DNA from: Alkaliphilus flagellatus
Lineage (GTDB): Bacteria; Bacillota; Clostridia; Peptostreptococcales; Natronincolaceae
DNA length: 64,000 bases
Direction of reading: 5' to 3'
Assembly (NCBI RefSeq): GCF_018919215.1
Contig: NZ_JAHLQK010000001.1
Coordinates: forward strand, 714,430 to 778,429
Shown piece by piece: positions 9,449 to 17,880 of the stretch. The notes below the pieces were generated by a model. The model saw only the letters and a program-made list of their open reading frames with translations, was not told where the DNA came from and did no database searches. Made by a program: the position numbers and the translations under genes. The first letter of the stretch is position 1. Each line of letters begins with the position of its first letter.

Positions 9449-10177
9449 ATGGATATTAATAGAAACACTCTTCCGGTAAAGGATATTATTCCATTTGCTA
9501 ATGTAGATGGTAGTGGAAATAGAACGACTATTTTTGTACAAGGCTGCAATTTAAATTGTATTTACTGCCATAATCCAGAAACAATAAAGCTGCCTTGTGA
9601 AGAAACAGAAGAGACTAAATATACAGTAGAACAACTTTTAGATGTAATTAAACAGTATGCTCCATATATAAGGGGCATTACTGTTTCTGGTGGAGAAGCT
9701 ACTTTATATAGTTCATTTTTAGTAGATCTATTTAAAGAAGTTAAAAAGCTTGGGCTTACTTGTTATGTAGATACTAATGGAATTTTCAATAGAGAAAAAA
9801 TAATAAATCTTATTGAAGTAACTGACAAATTTCTTTTTGATATTAAAGGAATTAATAATTTAGAAAGAGTAACTAGAAAAAGCATAGAACATAGTTTTGA
9901 TAACTTAGAATATTTGCTAAGCTTAAATAAAATTGAAGAAGTTAGAACAGTTTGTATTGAGGATTATATTGATCTTGAAGGGACAATAAGGGAAGTATCA
10001 AAGCATATTAAAGAATATGGAGATGTAATATACAAATTAATAAGAGTCCATTATAGAGGATTAACAAAGGATCAAATTAAAGCTGTAAAAGACTCTGTGC
10101 CTTCTAAAGAAAAGATGATAGAACTTGAAAGACTAGCAAAATCTATAGGTGTAAAAAACATTGTTACAATATTATAA
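9449..10177 (+). CDS. yjjW: YjjW-type glycyl-radical enzyme activase (radical SAM)
   Basis: This radical-SAM protein generates the glycyl radical on its partner YjjI. The N-terminus has the YjjW-like IIPFANVDGSGNRTTIFVQG followed by the CxxxCxxC cluster motif CNLNCIYC, and the SAM-binding GITVSGGEATLY lies near residue 75. At 242 aa it is shorter than enterobacterial YjjW (about 287 aa) because the ferredoxin-like insert with two extra 4Fe-4S clusters is missing between CHNPETIKL and the TVEQLL helix. The gene starts 2 bp after yjjI and ends 17 bp before the ATPase gene, so all are co-transcribed. Confidence 0.9.
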   Translation: MDINRNTLPVKDIIPFANVDGSGNRTTIFVQGCNLNCIYCHNPETIKLPCEETEETKYTVEQLLDVIKQYAPYIRGITVSGGEATLYSSFLVDLFKEVKKLGLTCYVDTNGIFNREKIINLIEVTDKFLFDIKGINNLERVTRKSIEHSFDNLEYLLSLNKIEEVRTVCIEDYIDLEGTIREVSKHIKEYGDVIYKLIRVHYRGLTKDQIKAVKDSVPSKEKMIELERLAKSIGVKNIVTIL

Positions 10178-10194
10178 AGGATAGGAGAAGGACT

Positions 10195-11730
10195 ATGGCA
10201 TATGCGATTGAGATGTTAGGGATAACAAAAAAATTCCCCGGTATTAAAGCTAATGATAACGTTACATTATGTGTTGATAAAGGCGAGATTCATGCACTTC
10301 TAGGTGAAAATGGGGCAGGAAAATCAACCTTAATGAGTATTTTGTTTGGTCTTTATCAGCCAGACGAAGGTACTATTAAAGTAAATGAAAAAGAAGTTTT
10401 AATAAGTGATCCGAATATAGCTAATGAATATGGTATAGGTATGGTGCATCAGCACTTTAAACTTGTTGAAAACTTTACAGTAACAGAAAATATTATTCTT
10501 GGAATGGAGCCTAAAAAATCTTTTGGAAGAGTGGATATAAAAAAAGCAACAGAAAAAGTAAAAAAACTTAGTGATAAATATGGCTTAATGGTTGATCCTA
10601 ATGCAAAAATTGAAGATATAACAGTAGGAATGCAACAAAGAGTTGAGATTTTAAAGATGCTGTATAGAAATGCTGAAATTTTAATTTTCGATGAGCCTAC
10701 AGCTGTTTTAACACCACAAGAGATTAGAGAACTAATGAAAATAATGAAAGAATTAATAAAAGAAGGTAAGACAATTATTTTAATTACACATAAGTTAAAA
10801 GAAATTAAAGAAGTTGCAAATCGCTGTACAGTTCTTCGTAGAGGTAAATATATTGGAACTGTTGATGTTGCAAATACTACTGAAGAGCAAATGGCAGAAA
10901 TGATGGTTGGTAGAGAAGTTAGCTTTGAGGTTGAAAAAACTTCAGCTAAGCCTAAAGATGTAGTTTTAGAAATTAAAAATTTAACTGTAAAGAATAATCG
11001 TAAGCTCGATGCTGTTAAAAACTTAAACTTAAAAGTACATGCAGGTGAAATACTTTGTGTTGCAGGTATAGATGGAAATGGACAATCTGAGTTAATAGAA
11101 GCTATAACAGGACTTAGAAAAATCGAAAGCGGTTCTATTTTACTTAATGGTGAGCCTATTGAAAATGAAAGCACTAGAAATAGAACATTAAAGGGAATAG
11201 GACATATACCAGAGGACCGCCAAAAATATGGACTAGTATTAGATTTTAAATTAGAAGAAAATATGGTTCTACAAAAATATTTTATGGAGCCATTTTCGAA
11301 AAACGGAATCTTAAATTTTAACGAGATTAGAAAGTATTCTGATACTCTTATTGAAGAGTTTGATGTACGAAGTGGTAAAGGAAGTTTATCTGAAACTAGA
11401 GGTATGTCTGGAGGAAATCAGCAAAAGGCTATTATTGCAAGAGAGGTTGAACGTTCTCCAGAACTTTTAATTGCTGCTCAACCAACTCGTGGGCTTGATG
11501 TAGGAGCTATTGAATATATTCATAATCGTTTAGTACAGGAAAGAGATAAAGGTAAAGCCGTGCTTTTAATGTCTCTTGAAATGGAAGAAGTTTTAAATCT
11601 TTCTGATAAAATAGCAGTTATATATGAAGGTGAAATTGTTGGTATTGTAAATACTAATGATACTGATGAAAATCAGCTTGGCTTAATGATGGCCGGTTCT
11701 AAAAAAGGAGGCACTATTTCCGATGAATAA
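10195..11730 (+). CDS. nucleoside ABC transporter, double ATP-binding protein (NupO/YufO-like)
   Basis: This is a fused two-domain ABC ATPase, 511 aa, of the BMP-type nucleoside importer class (YufO/NupO, NupA). The first nucleotide-binding domain has Walker A GENGAGKST and Walker B ILIFDEPTAVLTP. The second has a degenerate Walker A (GIDGNGQSEL) and a signature TRGMSGGNQQKAIIARE, as usual for this class. The start ATG 10195 follows GGATAGGAGAAGG. The 3' end overlaps the next permease gene by 8 bases, so translation is coupled. The lone BMP lipoprotein gene at 6.6 kb is the obvious binding-protein partner. Confidence 0.93.
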   Translation: MAYAIEMLGITKKFPGIKANDNVTLCVDKGEIHALLGENGAGKSTLMSILFGLYQPDEGTIKVNEKEVLISDPNIANEYGIGMVHQHFKLVENFTVTENIILGMEPKKSFGRVDIKKATEKVKKLSDKYGLMVDPNAKIEDITVGMQQRVEILKMLYRNAEILIFDEPTAVLTPQEIRELMKIMKELIKEGKTIILITHKLKEIKEVANRCTVLRRGKYIGTVDVANTTEEQMAEMMVGREVSFEVEKTSAKPKDVVLEIKNLTVKNNRKLDAVKNLNLKVHAGEILCVAGIDGNGQSELIEAITGLRKIESGSILLNGEPIENESTRNRTLKGIGHIPEDRQKYGLVLDFKLEENMVLQKYFMEPFSKNGILNFNEIRKYSDTLIEEFDVRSGKGSLSETRGMSGGNQQKAIIAREVERSPELLIAAQPTRGLDVGAIEYIHNRLVQERDKGKAVLLMSLEMEEVLNLSDKIAVIYEGEIVGIVNTNDTDENQLGLMMAGSKKGGTISDE

Positions 11731-12832
11731 GATTAAAAATTTTATAGCGAATAAAAAAAATCATGGTTTCATTATTCCTATAATTGCTATTTTACTTGGT
11801 TTTTTAGTTGGTTCTTTAATCATGCTATTTACTGGTTTAAATCCTAAGGATCTATTTATTTCACTTGTAAGAGCAATTACTGGAATCAATGTAAATAATA
11901 TTGGAACAAATAAAGAAATTTTCAATGCCAGATATATAGGTGAATATTTTGTATATGTAATGCCTTTAATACTAACTGGCTTATCTGTAGCCTTTGCATT
12001 TAGAACAGGTTTATTTAATATAGGTGCTGAAGGGCAAGTAATGCTTGGTGCTTTTATGGCAACTTATGTTGCTTTAACTGTTAATTTACCAAAGTCAATA
12101 CTTTTGCCAGCTGTTATAATATCAGGAGCTTTAGCAGGAGCTTTATGGGGCTTTATTCCGGGTATATTAAAAGCTAAATTTAATGTTAGTGAGGTTGTTG
12201 TAACTATTATGCTAAACTATGTAGGACTTTATACTACAAACTATTTTATTAGAAGTCTTCCAGGTAGTACAAGTACTAGAACAGTTGATCTTCCGGCAGC
12301 TAGTCTTTTAAAAAGTGATCTTTTAGCTGGTCTCACTAATAATTCAAGGCTTCATTATGGATTTATAGTTGTCATTTTAGCAGTTCTAGCTTTTTGGTTT
12401 ATTATAGAGAAAACAACATTTGGATATGAATTAAAGTCAGTTGGATACAATCCATTTGCTTCTCGTTACGCTGGAATGAAAGTTGAAAGAAATGCGGCTT
12501 TATCTATGGCTATAGCAGGTGCTTTTTCAGGTCTTGCAGGAGCAATTTTAGTATCAGGAACATTTGGATATGGGCGTGTTTTAGGTAGTTTTGAAAACTA
12601 TGGTTTTGATGGTATAGCTGTAGCATTAATTGGTGGAAGTACAGCCTTTGGTTCAGTATTAGGTGGGTTACTATTTGGAGCACTTAAAGCCGCACAACCT
12701 ATTATGCAAATAAACAGAATTCCTAGAGATATTGCAATTATAATTATAGCTTCTATAGTTATTTTTATAGCTATGCGAAATGGCATAAAAATGGCATTAG
12801 AAAAGGTCAAAGTTAAGGAGGTTGAAAAATAA
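11723..12832 (+). CDS. nucleoside ABC transporter permease (NupP/YufP-like)
   Basis: A 369-aa polytopic membrane protein of the BPD_transp_2 (branched-chain/ribose/nucleoside permease) family. It opens with a short basic N-terminus and a first hydrophobic segment (FIIPIIAILLGFLVGSLIML), followed by roughly eight further segments. The diagnostic stretch FRTGLFNIGAEGQVMLGAFMA and the cytoplasmic coupling region KSVGYNPFASRYAGMKVERN are present. The gene overlaps the ATPase gene by 8 bases and its stop codon overlaps the start of the next permease gene by one base. Confidence 0.92.
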   Translation: MNKIKNFIANKKNHGFIIPIIAILLGFLVGSLIMLFTGLNPKDLFISLVRAITGINVNNIGTNKEIFNARYIGEYFVYVMPLILTGLSVAFAFRTGLFNIGAEGQVMLGAFMATYVALTVNLPKSILLPAVIISGALAGALWGFIPGILKAKFNVSEVVVTIMLNYVGLYTTNYFIRSLPGSTSTRTVDLPAASLLKSDLLAGLTNNSRLHYGFIVVILAVLAFWFIIEKTTFGYELKSVGYNPFASRYAGMKVERNAALSMAIAGAFSGLAGAILVSGTFGYGRVLGSFENYGFDGIAVALIGGSTAFGSVLGGLLFGALKAAQPIMQINRIPRDIAIIIIASIVIFIAMRNGIKMALEKVKVKEVEK

Positions 12833-13779
12833 TGGAAACTATTTACTCAATGTTAGTATTAACACTTATTTTTTCTACTCCAATTGTTATAACCTCCTTA
12901 GGTGGATTGTTTTCTGAACGAAGCGGTATAGTTAATATTGCTCTTGAAGGATTAATGATGTTTGGTGGTTTTGGAGCAGCTACAGCACTTGTTTTTTTAC
13001 ATGGATCAGTACCATTTGCACCTTGGTTAGCTCTTATTGCAGGTATGACTTTTGCAGCTTTGATATCAGTTATACATGCATATTTAAGTATAAATTTAAA
13101 TGCAGACCAAATAATATCTGGAACAGCAATTAATTTACTAGCTACAGGCGTGACGATATACTTAGCACAGATAATATTTGGACAACAAAGAACACAAACA
13201 TTTAGTGGAAGTTTTAGAAAAACTACCTATCCAGTATTAAGTGATATACCAGTAATAGGAGATATTTTCTTTACTAATATTTATCCTACAGTATATCTTG
13301 CGTTTATTTTAGTATTAGCTGCTTGGTATATTCTGTACAAGACTCCATTTGGTTTAAGGCTAAGAGCAACAGGAGAGCATCCACATGCGGTAGACAGTAT
13401 GGGAGTTAGTGTAAAGAAGATGAGATATATCGGTGTTATTGTATCGGGAGCTTTAGCAGGACTTGGTGGAGGAATACTGGTATTAACTCAAGATACACAG
13501 TATACTGTTATGAGTATTAGTGGTACAGGGTTTATAGCACTTGCGGCATTAGTATTTGGTAGATGGAAACCAGCTGGACTTCTGGGTGCAGGTTTGTTTT
13601 TTGGTTTTTCTAGAATATTTAGTATATATTCTAATAGTTTTTCATTTCTACGAAAATTACCAAACGAATTTTTCTTTGCCCTTCCTTATCTATTGACAAT
13701 TGTAGCTCTTGTAATATTCAGTAGACAATCTGTTGGACCAAAAGCAGCAGGTAAAGCCTATGATAAAGGTGAAAGATAA
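12832..13779 (+). CDS. nucleoside ABC transporter permease (NupQ/YufQ-like)
   Basis: The second permease of the importer, 315 aa, pairs with the preceding protein as a heterodimer. It contains the homologous motif LFSERSGIVNIALEGLMMFGG and the coupling region LRATGEHPHAVDSMGVSVKKMR. Start ATG 12832 overlaps the previous TAA by one base, and an AAGGAGG site lies just inside the upstream gene. It ends the operon, 10 bp before a strong terminator. Confidence 0.92.
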   Translation: METIYSMLVLTLIFSTPIVITSLGGLFSERSGIVNIALEGLMMFGGFGAATALVFLHGSVPFAPWLALIAGMTFAALISVIHAYLSINLNADQIISGTAINLLATGVTIYLAQIIFGQQRTQTFSGSFRKTTYPVLSDIPVIGDIFFTNIYPTVYLAFILVLAAWYILYKTPFGLRLRATGEHPHAVDSMGVSVKKMRYIGVIVSGALAGLGGGILVLTQDTQYTVMSISGTGFIALAALVFGRWKPAGLLGAGLFFGFSRIFSIYSNSFSFLRKLPNEFFFALPYLLTIVALVIFSRQSVGPKAAGKAYDKGER

Positions 13780-13786
13780 ACGAAGA

Positions 13787-13817
13787 ATAAAAAGTCCCTT
13801 AGTAGGGACTTTTTATT
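13787..13817 (+). terminator. terminator of the yjjIW-transporter operon
   Basis: AATAAAAAGTCCCT pairs with AGGGACTTTTTATT around a four-base loop. The A/T flanks make it usable from both sides. Confidence 0.9.
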
Positions 13818-13921
13818 ATGCAATCTTTATGCCAATCCAAAGAAAATTACGTAAATACTTTATTAAATTCAGGTTAAATGGTATAATGGCACTATACGAA
13901 GTTTGAAGAAGGGTGATCTAT

Positions 13922-15310
13922 ATGAGAATGGGTTTTAACTTACAACTAGAGCAATCCCAGAAATTGATTATGACTCCACAATTGCAACAGGCTATTCAAA
14001 TTTTACAATTTAATTCCTTAGAGCTGGAGAAATATATTAATGAGCAATTAGAAAAAAACCCTGTATTAGAAGCGAATGTTGAGAAAGAAAGACAGGATAT
14101 ATCAGATAAAAAAACTGAAGAAGATAAAATTAAAGAAATTAATTGGAAGGAATATATTGAAGACTTCAACAACTACGAATATACAAGAGGTAGTTATTAT
14201 AATGAAGAAAATGAATTTAACTATGAAAATATTGTTTCAAGAGAATCTACACTACAGGAGTATCTGTTATTTCAATATCATCTAACTTTATTAGATAGAA
14301 AATATTTCGTAATAGGAGAGTATATAATAAATAGTCTAGATGATAGAGGATATTTGATGGCTACTGTTGAAGAAATTGCTGACTATTTTAAAGAAGAAAA
14401 ACATATAGTCGAAAGTATTTTGCAAATAATCCAAACTTTTGATCCTCCAGGTGTAGGAGCAAGGACTCTTGAGGAATGTTTATTACTTCAATTACGCTCT
14501 TTAGAAATAAAAGATGAAAAAATTTATAAACTTATTGCAGACTATCTTCCTGAAATTGCTTCTAATAAATATCCTTACATTGCTAAGAAATTAGGAGTTA
14601 GTATTGGCCAAATTCAGCAATATTGCGATTTTATAAAAACCTTAGAGCCAAAACCAGGTAGAAGATTTACACCCAATCAAAATAGATATATTACTCCTGA
14701 TATTGTAGTTAAAAAAATAGGAAACGAGTACACAATATTAACTAATGATTACAACGGACCACGACTAACCATTCGTGAGGATTATAAAAGAATGATGACT
14801 TCTAGTGATGAAAATTCTGATGTTGTAAAATTTTTAAATGAGCAATTTAATTCTGCAGCTTGGCTAATTAAAAGTATTGAGCAAAGAAAGCAAACTATTT
14901 ATAAGGTTGCAGAAGTAATAATAAAAAAACAGATGGCCTTTTTTGAAAAGGGGAAAAAATATTTAAGACCTATGACACTAAAAGAAATTGCGGATGAAAT
15001 CGAAGTTCATGAGTCTACAGTTAGTAGGGCTACCAATGGTAAGTATATCGAAACTCCACTTGGTATATTCGAATTAAAATATTTCTTTTCTAGTGGAGTA
15101 GAGGGAAATGAAGGTATAGGCATTTCATCAGAAAGTATAAAGAGTTTTATACAAGATATAATTAATGAAGAAGATCCTAAAAAGCCTTTAAGTGATGATA
15201 AAGTAGTTAATAAATTGAAGATTAAAGGTATAAATATATCAAGAAGAACTGTAGCAAAGTATAGAGATGAGATGGGTATATTAGCATCTTCAAAGAGAAA
15301 AAGGTATTAA
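13922..15310 (+). CDS. rpoN: RNA polymerase sigma-54 factor
   Basis: RpoN directs transcription from -24/-12 promoters with the help of AAA+ activators. The N-terminal activator-interacting region starts MRMGFNLQLEQSQKLIMTPQLQQAI, core-binding helices follow, and the C-terminus carries the helix-turn-helix (EIADEIEVHESTVSRATNGK) and the RpoN box SRRTVAKYRDEM. ATG 13922 follows GAAGGGTGA; ATG 13928 is an alternative start. At about 462 aa it is full length. No sigma-54 activator is encoded nearby. The gene is monocistronic, bounded by a very strong terminator before the glycolytic operon. Confidence 0.95.
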   Translation: MRMGFNLQLEQSQKLIMTPQLQQAIQILQFNSLELEKYINEQLEKNPVLEANVEKERQDISDKKTEEDKIKEINWKEYIEDFNNYEYTRGSYYNEENEFNYENIVSRESTLQEYLLFQYHLTLLDRKYFVIGEYIINSLDDRGYLMATVEEIADYFKEEKHIVESILQIIQTFDPPGVGARTLEECLLLQLRSLEIKDEKIYKLIADYLPEIASNKYPYIAKKLGVSIGQIQQYCDFIKTLEPKPGRRFTPNQNRYITPDIVVKKIGNEYTILTNDYNGPRLTIREDYKRMMTSSDENSDVVKFLNEQFNSAAWLIKSIEQRKQTIYKVAEVIIKKQMAFFEKGKKYLRPMTLKEIADEIEVHESTVSRATNGKYIETPLGIFELKYFFSSGVEGNEGIGISSESIKSFIQDIINEEDPKKPLSDDKVVNKLKIKGINISRRTVAKYRDEMGILASSKRKRY

Positions 15311-15329
15311 AAATTATTGATTTAGAAAT

Positions 15330-15392
15330 AGGTCTAGAATAATTAAGCAATCCTAATATTATAGGGATTGCTTGATTATTCTAGACCTTTTT
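15330..15392 (+). terminator. strong terminator after rpoN
   Basis: A stem of about 24 bp starting AGGTCTAGAATAATTAAGC and closing with GATTATTCTAGACCT ends in TTTTTATT. It insulates rpoN from the cggR operon. Confidence 0.9.
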
Positions 15393-15499
15393 ATTGCTTA
15401 CTAGAGTATAAGTTTATTAACATTGGACATTTTTAAAAGAAGTAGAAAATTGGTAGGTAATATTTTTTTAATTTTATACAACTTTTATTCTACATATAG

Positions 15500-15528
15500 T
15501 TGATTGTATTTTTAAAATATTGTATAAT
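15500..15528 (+). promoter_or_regulatory. promoter of the cggR-glycolytic operon
   Basis: TTGATT (15500-15505) and a consensus TATAAT (15523-15528) are spaced by exactly 17 bp, just before the CggR operator. Confidence 0.75.
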
Positions 15529-15539
15529 ATAACCAAACA

Positions 15540-15578
15540 GGGACACAATAAGTCTTCGGGGGACTAAAAACGTCCCGA
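15540..15578 (+). promoter_or_regulatory. CggR-type operator
   Basis: Two tandem partly palindromic units, GGGAC-N6-AGTC (15540-15554) and GGGGAC-N7-GTCCC (15559-15576), lie immediately downstream of the -10 box. They resemble the B. subtilis CggR operator, which has repeated CGGGAC/TGTCC half-sites. Binding of CggR here would block transcription, with fructose-1,6-bisphosphate acting as inducer in the known system. Confidence 0.65.
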
Positions 15579-15596
15579 GGTGAAAGAAGGTGGATC

Positions 15597-16619
15597 ATGA
15601 AGAATATCATTAATCTTCAAAAAAAAATTGTACCAGAAATTTTTCCAATATTAGAGAAAAGATATAATATTCTTCGAAATATATATTTGATGCAGCCAGT
15701 AGGTAGAAGGAATTTAGCAAATAAACTTTCTATAGGTGAACGGATAATAAGAACAGAAGTAGATGTTCTGAAAAATCAAGGGTTAGTAGATGTAGATGCC
15801 GCAGGTATGACAATTACAGACGAAGGCAAGATTGTAGCGGAAGAGCTAAAGGACTTTATTTACTCTATGCGCGGAATTGGAGAAATTCAAGATAGGCTAA
15901 AAAATAAGTTAGGAATAAGTAAAGTTATAGTTGTTCCAGGCAATGTGGAAGAAGATGAATTTGTATTAAGTGATCTAGGAAAAGCAACTGCAAAGTTAAT
16001 TGAAAAGCTTGCAACTAGTAATACAAAAGTAGGTATTACTGGTGGTACTACTATGGCCGCTGTTGCTAAGGGAATAACACAGCATACAAAAAAGCAAAAT
16101 ATAAACATAGTTCCTGCTAGAGGTGGTCTTGGAAAACAAGTCGAAACTCAGGCAAATACTATAGCGGCTGAAATAGCTAGTAGATTAAATGGAAGTTACG
16201 AATTATTACATGCTTCTGATACATTAAGTAACCAAACTATGGAAATACTTTTACAAGACCGTGAAATTGAAAGAGTCATTAAAACTATAAAATCTGTAGA
16301 TTTGTTGGTATTTGGTATAGGAAGAGCAGATACAATGGCGAGAAGACGCGAACTTCAAAAGGATATAGTTGAAAAACTAGCAGAATCAAATGCAGTATCT
16401 GAAGCATTTGGCTATTATTTTAATCAAGAAGGTAATATTGTACACGAGACAAAGACAATAGGCATTGATCTTGAAGACTTCCAGCGAGTTCCCAACACAA
16501 TAGGAGTGGCTGGTGGACGAAATAAAGCTGAGGCAATATTAGCAATTACAAGTTTAAAAAAGTCTATGATACTGGTAACTGATGAGGCTGCTGCAACAAT
16601 GATATTAGAAAAATTTTAA
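15597..16619 (+). CDS. cggR: central glycolytic genes regulator CggR (SorC family)
   Basis: This 340-aa repressor has an N-terminal winged helix (LRNIYLMQPVGRRNLANKLSIGERIIRTEVD) and a C-terminal SorC/sugar-phosphate-binding domain, with TGGTTMAAVAKGI and the distal VAGGRNKAEAILA motifs contacting the effector. Its position as first gene of a gap-pgk-tpi-gpm-eno cluster is the hallmark of CggR. ATG 15597 follows GAAGAAGGTGG. The operator upstream implies autoregulation. Length matches the family. Confidence 0.93.
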   Translation: MKNIINLQKKIVPEIFPILEKRYNILRNIYLMQPVGRRNLANKLSIGERIIRTEVDVLKNQGLVDVDAAGMTITDEGKIVAEELKDFIYSMRGIGEIQDRLKNKLGISKVIVVPGNVEEDEFVLSDLGKATAKLIEKLATSNTKVGITGGTTMAAVAKGITQHTKKQNINIVPARGGLGKQVETQANTIAAEIASRLNGSYELLHASDTLSNQTMEILLQDREIERVIKTIKSVDLLVFGIGRADTMARRRELQKDIVEKLAESNAVSEAFGYYFNQEGNIVHETKTIGIDLEDFQRVPNTIGVAGGRNKAEAILAITSLKKSMILVTDEAAATMILEKF

Positions 16620-16641
16620 ATAAAATATGGGAGGTTTTATT

Positions 16642-17652
16642 ATGAGTATTAAAGTAGCAATAAATGGTTTTGGAAGAATTGGAAGAAATGTATTTAAGAT
16701 AGCATCTGAGAATAAGAGAGATTGGGACATTGTAGCTATTAACGATTTAACAGATCCTAAAACATTAGCTCATTTATTAAAATATGATAGCCTATTTGGT
16801 AAGTTTAATGGAGAAATAGATTATAAAGACAATGCCATAATTGTTAATGGTAAGGAAATTAAGATTTTTGCAGAAAGAGATCCAGAAAATTTACCTTGGA
16901 GTGAATTAGGTGTAGACATTGTTATAGAATCAACTGGTATTTTTAGAAGTAAAAAGGATGCCTCTAAACATATTACTGCGGGTGCTAAAAAAGTAATTAT
17001 ATCTTCCCCTGCAAAAAATGAAGATATTACAATAGTGATGGGGGTAAATGAGAAAGATTATGACCCACTACACCACAGTGTAATTTCTAATGCATCGTGT
17101 ACAACTAATTGTATAGCACCTTTGGCAAAGATATTAGATGAAAACTTTACTATTAAAAAAGGGCTTATGACTACTATACATTCTTACACAAATGATCAAA
17201 GGATCTTAGACTTACCACACGATGATTTAAGAAGAGCAAGGGCAGCGGCAGAATCAATTATACCTACTACTACGGGTGCTGCAGAAGCTGTTGCTTTAGT
17301 ACTTCCGCAATTAAAAGGGAAACTAAGTGGTATGGCAATGAGGGTCCCAACACCTACAGTATCAGTTGTAGATCTAGTATTAGAGTTAGGCAAGGAAGTA
17401 GGTAAAGAAGAAATAAATAAAGTATTTAAGAAATCGGCAGAAGGAGAGCTAAAAGGTATACTAGAGTATTCTGAAGAACCACTGGTTTCTATCGATTATA
17501 AGCAAGATCCCCACTCTACAATAATAGATGGATTAAGCACTATGACAATAGATGGTACTATGGTAAAAGTAGTGGCTTGGTATGATAATGAATGGGGATA
17601 CTCAGCAAGAGTAGTAGATCTTACTAGTCATATTGTAGCTAAGGGATTATAA
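16642..17652 (+). CDS. gap: glyceraldehyde-3-phosphate dehydrogenase, type I
   Basis: GapA oxidises glyceraldehyde-3-phosphate to 1,3-bisphosphoglycerate with NAD+. The start [17 protein letters not shown] gives the NAD-binding Rossmann motif; the catalytic cysteine is in [15 protein letters not shown] and the base histidine follows in [14 protein letters not shown] 16642 lies 7 bases after GGGAGG, so the upstream ATG 16627, which overlaps that site, is unlikely to be used. The protein is 336 aa, normal for the family. A large hairpin separates the gene from pgk. Confidence 0.97.
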   Translation: MSIKVAINGFGRIGRNVFKIASENKRDWDIVAINDLTDPKTLAHLLKYDSLFGKFNGEIDYKDNAIIVNGKEIKIFAERDPENLPWSELGVDIVIESTGIFRSKKDASKHITAGAKKVIISSPAKNEDITIVMGVNEKDYDPLHHSVISNASCTTNCIAPLAKILDENFTIKKGLMTTIHSYTNDQRILDLPHDDLRRARAAAESIIPTTTGAAEAVALVLPQLKGKLSGMAMRVPTPTVSVVDLVLELGKEVGKEEINKVFKKSAEGELKGILEYSEEPLVSIDYKQDPHSTIIDGLSTMTIDGTMVKVVAWYDNEWGYSARVVDLTSHIVAKGL

Positions 17653-17698
17653 GAAAACTTGTTTAAATTAAAGAAATTTTTACTATAGTGCAACTTAT

Positions 17699-17731
17699 GG
17701 AAAGTATACATTAAAGCAATGTATACTTTCC
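17699..17731 (+). other. 14-bp perfect hairpin between gap and pgk
   Basis: GGAAAGTATACATT (17699-17712) pairs perfectly with AATGTATACTTTCC (17718-17731) around AAAGC. There is no immediate T-run, so it is more likely a processing or stability element, or a partial terminator that gives gap higher mRNA levels than pgk. The remaining 150 bp before pgk is AT-rich with repeated ATACTAAT motifs. Confidence 0.6.
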
Positions 17732-17880
17732 TATGCGTTATAAAAAAATATATTTAATGTTATGTTCAAGGATTTAATTTTGTAGAAAAATGTGGTAACA
17801 TATATATAACAATAACATATACTAATAGGTTAATGTTATATACTAATGGATTGTTTATTTCCAAGGAGGTATGGATGTAA

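Noticed and set aside
10449-11174. 241-codon open frame on the minus strand
   Set aside because: It is antisense to the double ABC ATPase gene, which has all its motifs; the minus frame has no RBS and a low-complexity Ser/Phe/Ile-rich composition.
14076-14285. 69-codon ORF inside rpoN in a second frame
   Set aside because: Lysine-rich shadow of the AT-rich linker of RpoN, with no family match.
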